Below are positions 8,648 to 17,044 of a stretch of DNA of 42,754 nt, one piece after another. The notes under the pieces are model-generated. The model was not told where the DNA came from. It saw only the letters and a program-made list of their open reading frames with translations, and did not search any database. The stretch comes from Crenobacter oryzisoli. GTDB taxonomy: Bacteria; Pseudomonadota; Gammaproteobacteria; Burkholderiales; Chromobacteriaceae. The position numbers and the translations under genes are program-made. The stretch spans positions 1-42,754 of the forward strand of contig NZ_JAUEDK010000035.1 in the NCBI RefSeq assembly GCF_030385785.1, in the 5' to 3' direction. How positions within the stretch are numbered: the stretch's first letter is position 1; each line of letters begins with the position of its first letter.

Positions 8648-10051
8648 ATGCAACGATGGATGGGCCGGCTGGCGGCCGGTGTGCTGGTGCTGTGTTCCGG
8701 TATGGCGCAGGCGCTCGACCTGCATGGCTTGAAACCTGGCGAGGTGGCGGTGTGGGCGGCCCCGGTGGAGGGGGGGGCACCGCTCGTCGAGCATCGCGCC
8801 GATGCGGCGATGAACCCTGCGTCGACGATGAAGCTGGTCACCTCGTACGCAGCGCTGGGCCGGCTCGGCCCCGGCTACCGCTGGACCACCCGGCTGGTGT
8901 CGGCTGCGCCGATTGTCGACGGGGTGCTGCAGGGAGATCTCTACTGGGTCGGCAGCGGCGATCCGCGCTTCGACCAGCGCGACCTGATCGAGCTGGCCGG
9001 CGAGCTGCGCCGGCGCGGCATCCGCGAGATCGCCGGGCGGCTGCTGCTCGATCGCTCGGTGTGGAGTGGTACCGGTCGCGCCGACGACTTCGACGGCGAT
9101 GCGGAGCGCGCCTTCATGGTGGCGCCGGACCCGCAGCTGACCAATCTGAAAGTAGCGTGGCTGGCGTTCTACAACGACGAACTCGGTCCGCGCGTCGCGC
9201 TCGACCCGGCACTGCCCGGGGTGAGCCTGTCGGCCAAACTGAGCGATGGCGGTGCCGGCGCCTGCGGCGACGTACGCAATAGGGTGGCGATCCGCACCGC
9301 CGGCGACAGTATCAGCGTGAGCGGCCAGCTGCCGCAGGCCTGCGACGGTGCACGCGCCTTCGTTAACGTGCTCGCTCCAACCGAATTCGCCCGGCAGAGC
9401 TTCGCCGCCGCCTGGCGGGAGCTGGGCGGGACGGGACCGGCCGGCTTTGGTACCGCTGTCGCGCCGGCCGGTGCGCCGGTGCTGGCGAGCCACGACTCCG
9501 AGCCCTTGCTCGATACGCTCTACTACACCAACAAGTACAGCAACAACACCATGGCGCGTACGCTGTTCCTGACGCTGGGCCACGAGGAGGCGCCGGGCAG
9601 CGACACGCCGGCTGCCGCCGAGCGCGCGGTAAGGCGCACCCTGGTCGAAGCAGGCATCTCCGACGCGCCGCTGGTGCTGGAGAACGGTGCCGGCCTGTCT
9701 CGCCGCGAGCGGGTGTCGGCGCGGCTGCTGGGCCAGGTACTGCTGGCCGCCGCGCGCGGACCGTATGCCGGGGAGTTCATGGCCAGCCTGCCGATCGCCG
9801 GAGAGGACGGTACGCTGAAGAAGCGCTTCGCTGACGTCGGTTCGCGCCTGCGAATGAAGACCGGCACCCTGAAGGACGTGCGCGCGCTGGCCGGCTACTG
9901 GCTGGCGCCCAGCGGGCAGCGGCTGGCCATCGTGGTGATCGTCAACGGGCCGCGGGCCTTGCAGCAGACCGCGGCGATGGACGACATCGTCGCCGACCTG
10001 ATCGCCCAGGCCGGGCCGCATTGCTGCGCCGGCATGGCGGGCGGACAGTGA
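8648..10051 (+). CDS. dacB: D-alanyl-D-alanine carboxypeptidase/endopeptidase (PBP4, DacB)
   Basis: 467 aa. PBP4-type enzymes (peptidase family S13) trim or cleave peptidoglycan peptides in the periplasm. The protein has a signal peptide (about residues 1-22, ending MAQA) and the three penicillin-binding motifs: STMK with catalytic S59 and K62, SNN at about 297-299, and KTG at about 404-406. The reading frame stays open upstream of 8648, but that part overlaps priA and makes no sense, while the ATG at 8648 yields a clean signal peptide. It begins one base after the priA stop and has only a weak ribosome site, which suggests translational coupling. Confidence 0.93.
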   Translation: MQRWMGRLAAGVLVLCSGMAQALDLHGLKPGEVAVWAAPVEGGAPLVEHRADAAMNPASTMKLVTSYAALGRLGPGYRWTTRLVSAAPIVDGVLQGDLYWVGSGDPRFDQRDLIELAGELRRRGIREIAGRLLLDRSVWSGTGRADDFDGDAERAFMVAPDPQLTNLKVAWLAFYNDELGPRVALDPALPGVSLSAKLSDGGAGACGDVRNRVAIRTAGDSISVSGQLPQACDGARAFVNVLAPTEFARQSFAAAWRELGGTGPAGFGTAVAPAGAPVLASHDSEPLLDTLYYTNKYSNNTMARTLFLTLGHEEAPGSDTPAAAERAVRRTLVEAGISDAPLVLENGAGLSRRERVSARLLGQVLLAAARGPYAGEFMASLPIAGEDGTLKKRFADVGSRLRMKTGTLKDVRALAGYWLAPSGQRLAIVVIVNGPRALQQTAAMDDIVADLIAQAGPHCCAGMAGGQ

Positions 10052-10101
10052 GCTGGCACAGCCGGTATAATCGGCCAGAAGCCTGAATAGCGAGAGTTGT
10101 G

Positions 10102-10359
10102 ATGAAACCCGTCAAGATGTATACCACCGCCGTCTGCCCGTACTGCCAGATGGCCAAGCGCCTGCTGGCGACCAAGGGCATTGCCGAGATCGAGGAAATC
10201 CGCATCGATCTGAACCCGGCCGAGCGCGACACCATGATGCAGATCACCGGTCGCCGCACCGTGCCGCAGATCTTCGTCGGCGATACCCATGTCGGCGGCT
10301 TCGACGACCTGTCGGCGCTCAATAGCGCCGGCAAGCTCGATGTGCTGTTGGCCGACTAG
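10102..10359 (+). CDS. grxC: Glutaredoxin 3 (GrxC type)
   Basis: 85 aa, close to the 83 aa of E. coli Grx3. It is a glutathione-dependent disulfide reductase in the cytoplasm. The active site is CPYC (C12-C15), and the glutathione-binding TVPQIFV and GGFDDL motifs follow. The ATG at 10102 fits the family N-terminus; a GTG directly before it (10099) is an alternative in-frame start adding one residue. A tataat lies at 10066-10071 without a clear -35. Confidence 0.94.
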   Translation: MKPVKMYTTAVCPYCQMAKRLLATKGIAEIEEIRIDLNPAERDTMMQITGRRTVPQIFVGDTHVGGFDDLSALNSAGKLDVLLAD

Positions 10360-10408
10360 CGGCTGTCACAGGGCCGTGCGATGATGGCCGTTTCACCCGT
10401 TAACCCGT

Positions 10409-10434
10409 CCCGTGCCGTCGGCGCGGGTCTTCTT
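10409..10434 (+). terminator. Weak terminator-like hairpin between grxC and secB
   Basis: cccgtgcc (10409-10416) pairs with ggcgcggg (10420-10427), one G-U pair and a 3-base loop, followed by tcttctt. The tail is imperfect and the hairpin ends only 19 bases before secB. Confidence 0.4.
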
Positions 10435-10446
10435 GAGAGTTAAAGC

Positions 10447-10893
10447 ATGAGCGAACAACAAGAGCTGCAACCGGTCTTCTCCATCGAGAAAATCTACGTG
10501 AAGGACATGTCGCTGGAAGTGCCGAACGCCCCGGCGGTGTTCCTGGAGCAGGCACAGCCGGAGATCGACATGCAGATCGCGTCGGAAGGCAAGCCGGTTG
10601 AAGAAGGCTTCTACGAGTGCTCGCTGACCGTCACCGTGACTGCCAAGCTGCCGGACAACAAGACCATGTTCCTGGTCGAAGTGGCCCAGGCCGGCATCTT
10701 CCAGATCCGCAATGTGCCGCAGGAAGACCTCGACCCGATCATCGGCGTGGCCTGCCCGAACATCCTGTTCCCGTACGCCCGCGAAACCGTGTCGAACGTG
10801 GTGAACCGCGCCGGCTTCCCGCCGGTGCTGCTGTCCCCGATCAACTTCGAAGCGCTGTACATGCAGCAGCGCGGTCAGGTCGCCGAGGCGTAA
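10447..10893 (+). CDS. secB: Protein-export chaperone SecB
   Basis: 148 aa. SecB tetramers hold precursors unfolded in the cytosol and deliver them to SecA. The sequence shows the family's [19 protein letters not shown] start and the conserved [11 protein letters not shown] and PINFEALY segments. The ribosome site 'gagag' precedes the ATG. The SH3-protein gene starts 3 bases after the stop and gpsA follows, an order typical of Neisseriales-like genomes. Confidence 0.96.
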   Translation: MSEQQELQPVFSIEKIYVKDMSLEVPNAPAVFLEQAQPEIDMQIASEGKPVEEGFYECSLTVTVTAKLPDNKTMFLVEVAQAGIFQIRNVPQEDLDPIIGVACPNILFPYARETVSNVVNRAGFPPVLLSPINFEALYMQQRGQVAEA

Positions 10894-10896
10894 GCC

Positions 10897-11337
10897 ATGA
10901 AGCGCCTTGCCGCCGCCGCGCTCGCACTGGCGCTGATCGCGCCGTTGGCCCACGCACTGGAATTCCGCTCGGTGAAGGAGACCGGCGTCGCGCTGTATGA
11001 GTCGCCGTCGATCACCGCGAAGAAACTGTTCGTGGTCAGCCGTTACTACCCGGTGGAAGTGCTCGGTACGCAGAAGGAGTGGGCGCGGGTGCGCGACGCC
11101 ACCGGCGGCATCGCTTGGATTCCGGCGGCGGCGCTGTCGACGCAGCGCTGGCTTCTAGTCACCGCCGAGCGTGCGTCGGTGCACGCGTCAGCGTCGGACA
11201 CGGCGCCGGCGAACTTCATCGTGCCGAAGGACGGTGTAGTCGAGCTCGTCGAGCTGCCACGGGCCGGCTGGGTGAAGGTGCGCCACCGCGACGGCAGCGA
11301 GGGCTACGCGAAGATCAGCGATCTGTGGGGGCTGTGA
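10897..11337 (+). CDS. Secreted protein with two SH3-like domains
   Basis: 146 aa. Residues 1-20 form a signal peptide (ending AHA). The rest reads as two bacterial SH3-like repeats: about 24-75, with VALYESPS and WIPAAAL, and about 84-145, with ASVHASAS and GYAKISDLWGL. Each has the '...R/V-A-S...W-V' pattern of SH3_4-type domains, often linked to the cell wall. The specific role is unknown. It starts 3 bases after secB and ends in a strong terminator, so it is probably cotranscribed with secB. Confidence 0.85.
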   Translation: MKRLAAAALALALIAPLAHALEFRSVKETGVALYESPSITAKKLFVVSRYYPVEVLGTQKEWARVRDATGGIAWIPAAALSTQRWLLVTAERASVHASASDTAPANFIVPKDGVVELVELPRAGWVKVRHRDGSEGYAKISDLWGL

Positions 11338-11360
11338 GCCTCGTCGATCGTCAGCAGTCA

Positions 11361-11389
11361 ACGGGCCGCGTCTAACCGGCCCGTTTTTT
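11361..11389 (+). terminator. Terminator of secB-SH3 unit
   Basis: acgggccg (11361-11368) and cggcccgt (11377-11384) form an 8-bp stem followed by T6. Confidence 0.9.
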
Positions 11390-11436
11390 GCACCCTGCCG
11401 CCTGGTGCGCAGGGGCGTTGTAAACAAGGAGTGCGA

Positions 11437-12441
11437 GTGAAGCTTGCCGTCTTGGGAGCCGGTGCCTGGGGTACCGCGCTCGCGATCGATTATGCGCGCG
11501 ACCACCAGGTGACACTGTGGGCGCGCAATGCCGAGCAGGTGGCTGAGATGGCCGACAGCCGGGTCAACACCCGCTACCTGCCGGACGCCGAGTTCCCGCC
11601 GTCTCTGGCGCTCAGCGCCGACCTCGCCGATGCGGTGGCGGGTGTCGAGCTGATCCTGTTGGTGACGCCGATCGCCGGCTTTCGACCAACCTTGCGTGCC
11701 TTGGCCGCGACCGGCCAGCCGGTGCCGCCTATCCTGTGGGCGTGCAAGGGCTTCGAGGCAGGCAGTGGCCTGTTGCCGCACCAGGTGTTGCTCGAAGAGC
11801 TGCCCGGTCTGAAAGAGTTCGGCGTGTTGTCCGGGCCTAGCTTCGCTCGCGAGGTGGCGCTGGGGCTGCCGGCGGCGGTGACGGTGGCTTCGCACGACTA
11901 TGCCTTTGCCAAGCGCATTGCCCGCGAACTCAACAGCTCACGGCTGCGACTCTATGCCAACGACGACCTGATCGGTGTCGAGGTCGGCGCAGCGGTAAAG
12001 AATGTGATGGCGATCGCTACCGGCGTTGCCGACGGGCTGGGGTCCGGCCTGAACGCCCGCGCAGCGCTGATCACCCGGGGGCTTGCCGAGGTGACCCGGC
12101 TGGTGGTGGCGCTGGGCGGCAAGGCCGAGACGATGATGGGCCTGGCCGGCATGGGTGACCTGATCCTCACCTGCACCGGCGCGCTGTCGCGCAACCGTCA
12201 GGTGGGCCTGAAGCTGGCCGAGGCGAAACCGCTGGCGGTGATCCTGCAGGAGCTCGGCCATGTCGCCGAGGGGGTCCCGACCGCCTATGAGGTGCAGCGG
12301 CTGGCGCGCGAGCTGAACGTGGCGATGCCGATCACCGACGCAGTATGCCAGTTGCTGTCCGGCAGCGCCGATCCGCAACGAGTGGTGGCGGGGCTGATGG
12401 CCCGCGAGCCGAAGTCGGAGTCGGGCGACAGTCTGAGCTAG
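11437..12441 (+). CDS. gpsA: Glycerol-3-phosphate dehydrogenase [NAD(P)+] GpsA
   Basis: 334 aa. GpsA reduces dihydroxyacetone phosphate to sn-glycerol 3-phosphate, the precursor of phospholipids. The Rossmann motif GAGAWG lies at 7-12, and the catalytic-lysine region [12 protein letters not shown] is at about 185. I place the start at GTG 11437 rather than GTG 11431: the Shine-Dalgarno aaggag (11426-11431) would overlap the earlier codon, and the family begins M-K-x-A-V-L-G. plsY, also in phospholipid synthesis, lies elsewhere in this window. Confidence 0.95.
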   Translation: MKLAVLGAGAWGTALAIDYARDHQVTLWARNAEQVAEMADSRVNTRYLPDAEFPPSLALSADLADAVAGVELILLVTPIAGFRPTLRALAATGQPVPPILWACKGFEAGSGLLPHQVLLEELPGLKEFGVLSGPSFAREVALGLPAAVTVASHDYAFAKRIARELNSSRLRLYANDDLIGVEVGAAVKNVMAIATGVADGLGSGLNARAALITRGLAEVTRLVVALGGKAETMMGLAGMGDLILTCTGALSRNRQVGLKLAEAKPLAVILQELGHVAEGVPTAYEVQRLARELNVAMPITDAVCQLLSGSADPQRVVAGLMAREPKSESGDSLS

Positions 12442-12456
12442 CCGCCGCCGGCCAAG

Positions 12457-12521
12457 CCCCCTGGCATTGTTGTTCTGCCTTGCCGTACTTCTCGCACTGT
12501 TTGTGGCAGTGCACCTCGCCA
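12457..12521. repeat. Diverged copy of a palindromic intergenic repeat (core only)
   Basis: This stretch between the gpsA stop and its terminator aligns with the core of the repeat at 27146-27255, at roughly 80% by eye. Shared blocks include tggc(a/g)ttgttgt, tgccgtact and ggcag. The outer inverted ends (gctaacaaaac) are missing here, so it looks like an old, eroded copy. Confidence 0.65.
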
Positions 12522-12570
12522 GAAAAGCGTGTTGTCGCCGTCGTGCTGCTGGCGGTTGAACGGCAAGGCA

Positions 12571-12599
12571 AAAGCCGGCCCCGAGGGCCGGCTTTGTCA
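12571..12599. terminator. Bidirectional terminator between convergent gpsA and modC
   Basis: aagccggcc (12572-12580) pairs with ggccggctt (12586-12594). Both flanks provide short T-runs on the relevant strand ('tttg' on plus; 'tttt' on minus). It serves gpsA (+) and the mod operon (-), which face each other here. Confidence 0.85.
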
Positions 12600-12616
12600 T
12601 TGGAGCGCGAGATAGC

Positions 12617-13501
12617 TCAGCCGCCGGCCGGCATCAGCAGCGGGCTGAACGCGCGCGTCGAGATCGCGAGCCGCATGCCCGGTTCCAGCGCGTCGGCCTC
12701 CTCGTCGGTGGCGATCACCTCGACGATATCCTGGCCGACCAGCAGGGTCAGGATCCACACCACATCGCTGCGGCGCTTGGCCAGCAGTTCGCCGGAAAGC
12801 GACAGCCGGTCGCGGCTCGGCGCCTGGCCGATGAACACGTCGCGCGGATGGCCGTGGCGGACGATGCGGCCGTGTTCGCACACCATCACCCGGTGCGACA
12901 GCCGGAACACCTCGGACAGATCGTGCGACACCAGTATCGTGGTCAGGCCGAAACGCTGGTGCAGCTCCTGCAGCTCCTGCTGCAGCATCAGCCGCAGCGA
13001 CAGGTCGAGCGCCGACAGCGGCTCGTCGAGCAGCAGCAGTCGCGGCCGCCGTGCCAGCGCGCGGGCCAGTGCAACGCGCTGCTGCTGGCCGCCGGACAGC
13101 TCGTGCGGCTTGCGTTCGGCCAGAGCCGACAGCCGGGTCAGCTCGAGCAGCTCTCCCACCCAGGCCGACTCGCCGCGCCCGGCTGCGTAGCGGACGTTGT
13201 CGCTCACCGTCATCGTCGGGAACAGCGCATAGTCCTGGAACACGAAGCCGACCGAGCGCTGCTGCGGCGGCTTGTGCATGCCGCGCGCCGCGTCACACCA
13301 AGTTTCGCCGTCGACCTTCAGGGTGCCGGCGCTCGGCTTCTCTAGCCCGGCGATTAGCCGTAGCAGTGTGCTCTTCCCGACGCCGGAGGGGCCGAACAAG
13401 GTGAGGAATTCGCCATCGTCGATGCGGCCGGCCATGGCAAGCCGGAAGCCGTCGCCGCTGTTGTGTCCCGCTCGGGACAGGCTCAGATCGAATTCGATCA
13501 T
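12617..13501 (-). CDS. modC: Molybdate ABC transporter ATP-binding protein ModC
   Basis: 294 aa. ModC drives molybdate import through ModB. ABC motifs are Walker A GPSGVGKST (37-45), Q-loop FVFQDY, signature LSGGQQQR (135-142), Walker B LLLLDEP (155-161) and switch H193. After the ATPase domain only about 60 residues remain, so the C-terminal TOBE domain is short compared with the ~350-aa E. coli ModC. The separate TOBE protein in this operon may compensate (inference). The ATG at 13501 overlaps the modB stop in an ATGA. Confidence 0.93.
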   Translation of the reverse strand: MIEFDLSLSRAGHNSGDGFRLAMAGRIDDGEFLTLFGPSGVGKSTLLRLIAGLEKPSAGTLKVDGETWCDAARGMHKPPQQRSVGFVFQDYALFPTMTVSDNVRYAAGRGESAWVGELLELTRLSALAERKPHELSGGQQQRVALARALARRPRLLLLDEPLSALDLSLRLMLQQELQELHQRFGLTTILVSHDLSEVFRLSHRVMVCEHGRIVRHGHPRDVFIGQAPSRDRLSLSGELLAKRRSDVVWILTLLVGQDIVEVIATDEEADALEPGMRLAISTRAFSPLLMPAGG

Positions 13502-14178
13502 CGCAGCACCACCTTGTGACGGCGGTTCAGCCAGTTGAGCAGGAACACGATGGCGAAGCAGAACGCTACCAGCACCATCGAGTAGGCGTTGGCGCCGCTG
13601 TAGTTGTGCACTTCCACCTCGTTGTAGATCGCGATCGAGGCAACCCGGGTCTGGTCGGGGATGTTGCCGCCGATCATCAGCACCACGCCGAACTCGCCGA
13701 CGGTATGGGCGAAGCTCATCACCGTGCCGACCAGCAGGGCTGGGCGCACACTGGGCAGCTCGATGCGCCAGAACGTCGCAAGCCGCGACTTGCCGAGCGT
13801 ATACGACGCCTCGCGCAGGCTGGGCGGCAGGTTGGACAGTGCGGCCTGTACCGGCTGTACCATAAACGGCAGGCTGTACAGCACCGAGCCGACCACCAGG
13901 CCCTCGAAGGTGAACACCAGGCGCAGGTCGAAGGTGCGGGCGAGCCAGGCGCCGAAGGCGTTGTTCGGGCTTAGCGTCAAGAGCAGGTAGAAGCCGAGCA
14001 CCGACGGCGGTAGCACCAGCGGCATGCTGACCAGCGTCTCGACCAGCGGTTTGGCGCGCGAACGCGAGTGGGCGATCCAGCCGGCCAGCGGCACGCCGAC
14101 CACGAACAGGATGGCGGTGGTGATCGTGGCCAGTTCGGCGGTGAGCCACAGCGGGCCCCAGTCGAGGTCAGCGAACAT
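13498..14178 (-). CDS. modB: Molybdate ABC transporter permease ModB
   Basis: 226 aa, with five to six hydrophobic segments. It carries the permease coupling motif region REASYTLGKSRLATFWRIELP followed by the G-x-x-x-x-x-F-A-x-x-x-G-E-F-G signature of ModB (SFAHTVGEFGVVLMIGG). It forms the inner-membrane channel for molybdate or tungstate. I chose the ATG at 14178 (MFADLDW), which has a 'ggag' ribosome site, over an upstream ATG at 14199. Its start overlaps the end of the TOBE-protein gene by 11 bases and its stop overlaps modC by 4. Confidence 0.94.
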   Translation of the reverse strand: MFADLDWGPLWLTAELATITTAILFVVGVPLAGWIAHSRSRAKPLVETLVSMPLVLPPSVLGFYLLLTLSPNNAFGAWLARTFDLRLVFTFEGLVVGSVLYSLPFMVQPVQAALSNLPPSLREASYTLGKSRLATFWRIELPSVRPALLVGTVMSFAHTVGEFGVVLMIGGNIPDQTRVASIAIYNEVEVHNYSGANAYSMVLVAFCFAIVFLLNWLNRRHKVVLR

Positions 14179-14599
14179 GGTCGGCTCCGTTGGGGGCATC
14201 TTCGACCAGCAGCGTCATCTCGTTGGCCTTAATCAGCGCTTCGACCTCGTCGCCGGGTGCCAGCGTCAGCTGCTGGGCCGAACGGCTGGTGATCAGCGCC
14301 GACAAGGGATAGCGGCCGAACAGCAGGTCGACCCGGGCGAGTAGCGCGCCCTGGTGCAGCGCGGTGACGCGGCAGGGCAGGCGGTTGCGCAGGCTGATCT
14401 CACCGGAGAGTCGCTTGGCGAGCGACACCTCCAGCTCCTTGAATGCCAGCGTTACCAGGCTGCCGACCGGATAGCGGTCGGCCGGTGTCGGCTCGCCGAC
14501 CAGCATTGCGGTGCAGCCGAGCTCGCCGACGCGCACGTCGATGAGGGCGATGCCGTCGCAGGCGGTCACGCCGCTGACGATGGCCGGCAAGCGGTTCAT
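14168..14599 (-). CDS. Molybdate-binding TOBE-domain protein (ModG/Mop-like) in the mod operon
   Basis: 143 aa with no signal peptide. The C-terminal half (about 68-135: LPCRVTALHQGALLARVDL, ALITSRSAQQL, VEALIKANEMTLLVED) is a clear TOBE/Mop domain. The N-terminal half (about 5-65) looks like a second, more diverged one. Such di-Mop proteins bind molybdate oxyanions in the cytosol and are thought to store or buffer molybdenum. The start ATG (14599) overlaps the modA stop in ATGA, indicating tight coupling. The frame extends further upstream but that part runs through modA and is not used. Confidence 0.8.
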   Translation of the reverse strand: MNRLPAIVSGVTACDGIALIDVRVGELGCTAMLVGEPTPADRYPVGSLVTLAFKELEVSLAKRLSGEISLRNRLPCRVTALHQGALLARVDLLFGRYPLSALITSRSAQQLTLAPGDEVEALIKANEMTLLVEDAPNGADHVR

Positions 14600-15351
14600 G
14601 GTAGCGTGTAGCCGTTGCGTTCGAAGATGCTGCGCGCCTTGCCGCTGAAGAGGAAGTCGTAGAACTTCTTCGACGCCTGAGCGGCGGTTTCCTGGCCGTG
14701 CTTCAGCACCACCGCACCTTGGGCGATTGGCTCGTAGGCGGCCTTCGGCACTTCCACCCACTGGCCCTGGCCCTTCATCTCCGGCGCGATCACCACCGAC
14801 TTGGCGGTGAAGCCGGCATCGGCCACGCCCGACGCGATGTACTGGCTGGCTTGGGCGATGCTCTCGCCGTATACCAGTTTCGGTGTCAGCGCCTCGGTCA
14901 GCTTGTAGTGGGCAAGAGCGCGCATTGCCTCGCGGCCGTATGGCGCGGTTTTCGGGTTGGCGACGGCCACCTTGTTGACGCTGGGCGACAGCAGGGTCTT
15001 CTGCCAATTCTTCAGGTCGACGCCCTTGGTGCTCCACAGTACCAGGGTGCCGTAGGCGTATGGCTTGGGTGCAGAGGAGGTGAGGCCCTGTTCGTGCAGC
15101 TTCTGCGGAAATTCCATGTCGGCCGACATGAACACGTCGAACGGCGCGCCGTTGGCGATCTGAGTGGCGAACTTGCCGGACGGGCCGAACGCGCCCTTGG
15201 CCTCGATGCCGGTCTCCTTCTGGAATTCGCGGGCCAGATCGTCGAATACGTACTGCACGTTGGCAGCGACGGCGACGTTGATCGTTTCGGCCAGGGCGCC
15301 GAACGGCAGTACGGCGAAGCCGAGTGCGATCAGCAGGTGTTGAGGCTTCAT
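14596..15351 (-). CDS. modA: Periplasmic molybdate-binding protein ModA
   Basis: 251 aa, including a signal peptide (1-21, ending GALA). ModA captures molybdate or tungstate and delivers it to ModBC. The sequence starts the mature part with INVAVAANVQYVFDDLAREF and contains the GPSGKFATQIANGAPFDVF region that supplies serine ligands for the oxyanion. Residues ADAGFTAKSVV near the middle also fit the family. It is the second gene of the operon, 37 bases after modE. The ribosome site 'aggag' precedes the ATG. Confidence 0.95.
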   Translation of the reverse strand: MKPQHLLIALGFAVLPFGALAETINVAVAANVQYVFDDLAREFQKETGIEAKGAFGPSGKFATQIANGAPFDVFMSADMEFPQKLHEQGLTSSAPKPYAYGTLVLWSTKGVDLKNWQKTLLSPSVNKVAVANPKTAPYGREAMRALAHYKLTEALTPKLVYGESIAQASQYIASGVADAGFTAKSVVIAPEMKGQGQWVEVPKAAYEPIAQGAVVLKHGQETAAQASKKFYDFLFSGKARSIFERNGYTLP

Positions 15352-15388
15352 GGGGAGTGTCTCCTTGTCGTTATTGAGCGAGGCGAAG

Positions 15389-16195
15389 TCAGAACGGCAC
15401 GCCGAGAATCACGCTCTTGGCGTCGAACAACGCGACGGCCGGTGCGCCGATCTTCAGCGTCGCCGCTTCGGCCAGGGTGACGATGCCGTAGAGCATGTCG
15501 CTGCCGGATAGTTGTAGCGCCACCTCGGCATCCTGCGGGCCGACGACGATCTCGGCCACAGTGCCGGCCAGGCGGTTGATCGGTGTGGTCGGCAGGTCGC
15601 TGTCGGGCGGCGCGATCGAAATCCACTGGGCCTTGATCAGTGCGACGATCTCCTGGCCGAGCTCCAGATTGATGCGCTCTGTGCTGCGGTGGGTGATGAG
15701 CACCGACAGCTTCTCGCCACCAGACAGCGCCAGCTCGACCTCGTCGTTGACGGCGCCGCTGCGGATCGCGCTGACCGAGCCGAACAGCTGGTTGCGTGCC
15801 GAGGTCTTCAGCGCCAGCTTCTTCAACAGCGGCAGGTCGGCGAGGCTGGCGGCCTCGTCGGACAGCGCGCGCACGAAGGCGGCGTGTGCACGTTCAACTG
15901 CGTGGTAGCCGGCGACCAGCTGCTCGCCGCGTTCGGTCAGCCGGGTGCCGCCGCCATGCTTGCCGCCGGTTTCGCGGATCACCAGCGGCTGGTCGGCCAG
16001 CCGGTTCATCGCCTCGACGGTGTCCCATGCCCATTTGTAGCTGCGGCCCAGGGTCTTGGCTGCCTGACTGATCGAGCCGGTTTCTGCGATGGCGCAGAGC
16101 AGACCGACCTCGGTGCTCCCGGCCAGGTTGACCTCGCCCTGTTCGAACCAGACTTGAGCGTTAAGACGCAGTGCGTCGTGTCGGGATGCAGGCAT
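15389..16195 (-). CDS. modE: Molybdate-dependent transcriptional regulator ModE
   Basis: 268 aa, matching full-length ModE. The N-terminus is a winged helix-turn-helix (about 28-100; STEVGLLCAIAETGSISQAAKTLG-like region). Two TOBE/Mop domains follow (about 128-190 and 200-265), which bind molybdate. ModE with molybdate normally represses the mod transport operon. It is the first gene of modE-modA-TOBE-modB-modC. Two ModE-like dyads lie 18-80 bases upstream of its ATG, so it probably represses its own operon. The ribosome site 'aggaaa' is at normal spacing. Confidence 0.95.
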   Translation of the reverse strand: MPASRHDALRLNAQVWFEQGEVNLAGSTEVGLLCAIAETGSISQAAKTLGRSYKWAWDTVEAMNRLADQPLVIRETGGKHGGGTRLTERGEQLVAGYHAVERAHAAFVRALSDEAASLADLPLLKKLALKTSARNQLFGSVSAIRSGAVNDEVELALSGGEKLSVLITHRSTERINLELGQEIVALIKAQWISIAPPDSDLPTTPINRLAGTVAEIVVGPQDAEVALQLSGSDMLYGIVTLAEAATLKIGAPAVALFDAKSVILGVPF

Positions 16196-16212
16196 GACGT
16201 TGGCTTTCCTGT

Positions 16213-16236
16213 GTTATATCGACGTGAGTATAACGC
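16213..16236. promoter_or_regulatory. Candidate ModE operator 1
   Basis: Perfect dyad GTTATA-N10-TATAAC (16214-16235). It fits the E. coli ModE consensus CGNTATATA-N6-TATATAACG, as I recall it, at most half-site positions. It begins 18 bases upstream of the modE ATG, where bound ModE would block the promoter. Confidence 0.65.
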
Positions 16237-16251
16237 TGGGGTGAGGTGACC

Positions 16252-16275
16252 GCTATCATTTGCTTGATATAACGA
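16252..16275. promoter_or_regulatory. Candidate ModE operator 2
   Basis: Half-sites CGCTATCAT and GATATAACG are separated by 6 bases. The right half matches the ModE consensus at 8 of 9 positions, the left at 6 of 9. Its centre lies 39 bases from operator 1. Confidence 0.6.
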
Positions 16276-16283
16276 GTGGCGAT

Positions 16284-16305
16284 AAAAAACCCGGCCGGTC
16301 CGGGT
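16284..16305 (-). terminator. Minus-strand terminator after the MarC-family gene
   Basis: acccgg (16289-16294) and ccgggt (16300-16305) form the stem. On the minus strand a run of six T follows (16284-16289). It lies about 58 bases beyond the stop of the MarC-family gene and separates it from the mod operon. Confidence 0.75.
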
Positions 16306-16362
16306 CTTGGGGGCGCTTGGGGCCGTGGCCGGATAGAGAGGCGGAACCGGCCGTTCAGCCGC

Positions 16363-16974
16363 TCAGCCCGCGCTGCCGACGTGGCGGATATAGGAGGCGA
16401 TGCCGCCCATCAGCATCTCGATCGAGATTGCAGTCAGCACTAGGCCCATCAGCCGCTCCAGTGCCGAAATCACCTGCTCGCCGAGCAGGCGGTTGAGGCG
16501 ACCGGAGAACAGGAACACCACCGTGGTCACCGCCATCGTGATGGTCAGCGCGCCGGCCCATTCCAGCATCCGTGACGGCTCTCGGGTCGATAAGAGCAGC
16601 ACGGTCGCCATCGCCGACGGACCGGCGATCAGCGGGATGGCGATCGGCACGATGAACGGTTCCTGGCCGAGCTTGCCAGAGAACAGGCTGGCGCCCTCGG
16701 ACGGGAAGATCATCCGGATCGCGATCAGGAACAGGATCACCCCGCCGGCGATGCGCAGGCTCTCGTCGGTGAGGTGCATCACTTCGAGGAAGGACTTGCC
16801 GAAGAACAGGAACAGCATGAGTACCACGAAGGCGATCAGGCATTCGCGCAGCACCACCTTGCGGCGCCGCTCCGGTTTCACCTGCTTGAGTGCCGTGATG
16901 AACAACGGGATGTTGCCGAGCGGGTCGGTGATCAGGATCAGCAGGATGGTGGCGGAGAGGAAGGAGGTTTCCAT
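16363..16974 (-). CDS. MarC-family inner-membrane protein
   Basis: 203 aa with about six hydrophobic segments. The opening SATILLILITDPLGNIPLFI and the later PIAIPLIAGPSA motif are typical of the MarC/YhgN family, whose function is unsettled despite the 'multiple antibiotic resistance' name. I chose ATG 16974 because the family starts just before the first membrane segment; ATG 17013 would add 13 polar residues. Neither has a good ribosome site. It follows the methyltransferase gene on the same strand after a GC-rich hairpin (about 17018-17037) without a T-run. Confidence 0.85.
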   Translation of the reverse strand: METSFLSATILLILITDPLGNIPLFITALKQVKPERRRKVVLRECLIAFVVLMLFLFFGKSFLEVMHLTDESLRIAGGVILFLIAIRMIFPSEGASLFSGKLGQEPFIVPIAIPLIAGPSAMATVLLLSTREPSRMLEWAGALTITMAVTTVVFLFSGRLNRLLGEQVISALERLMGLVLTAISIEMLMGGIASYIRHVGSAG

Positions 16975-17044
16975 GCGGCCGGCTCGGTTGTGGTGGGGGC
17001 GGGATGATGCCATGCGGGCCGCCGCTTGGGCGGCCCCATGAGGA

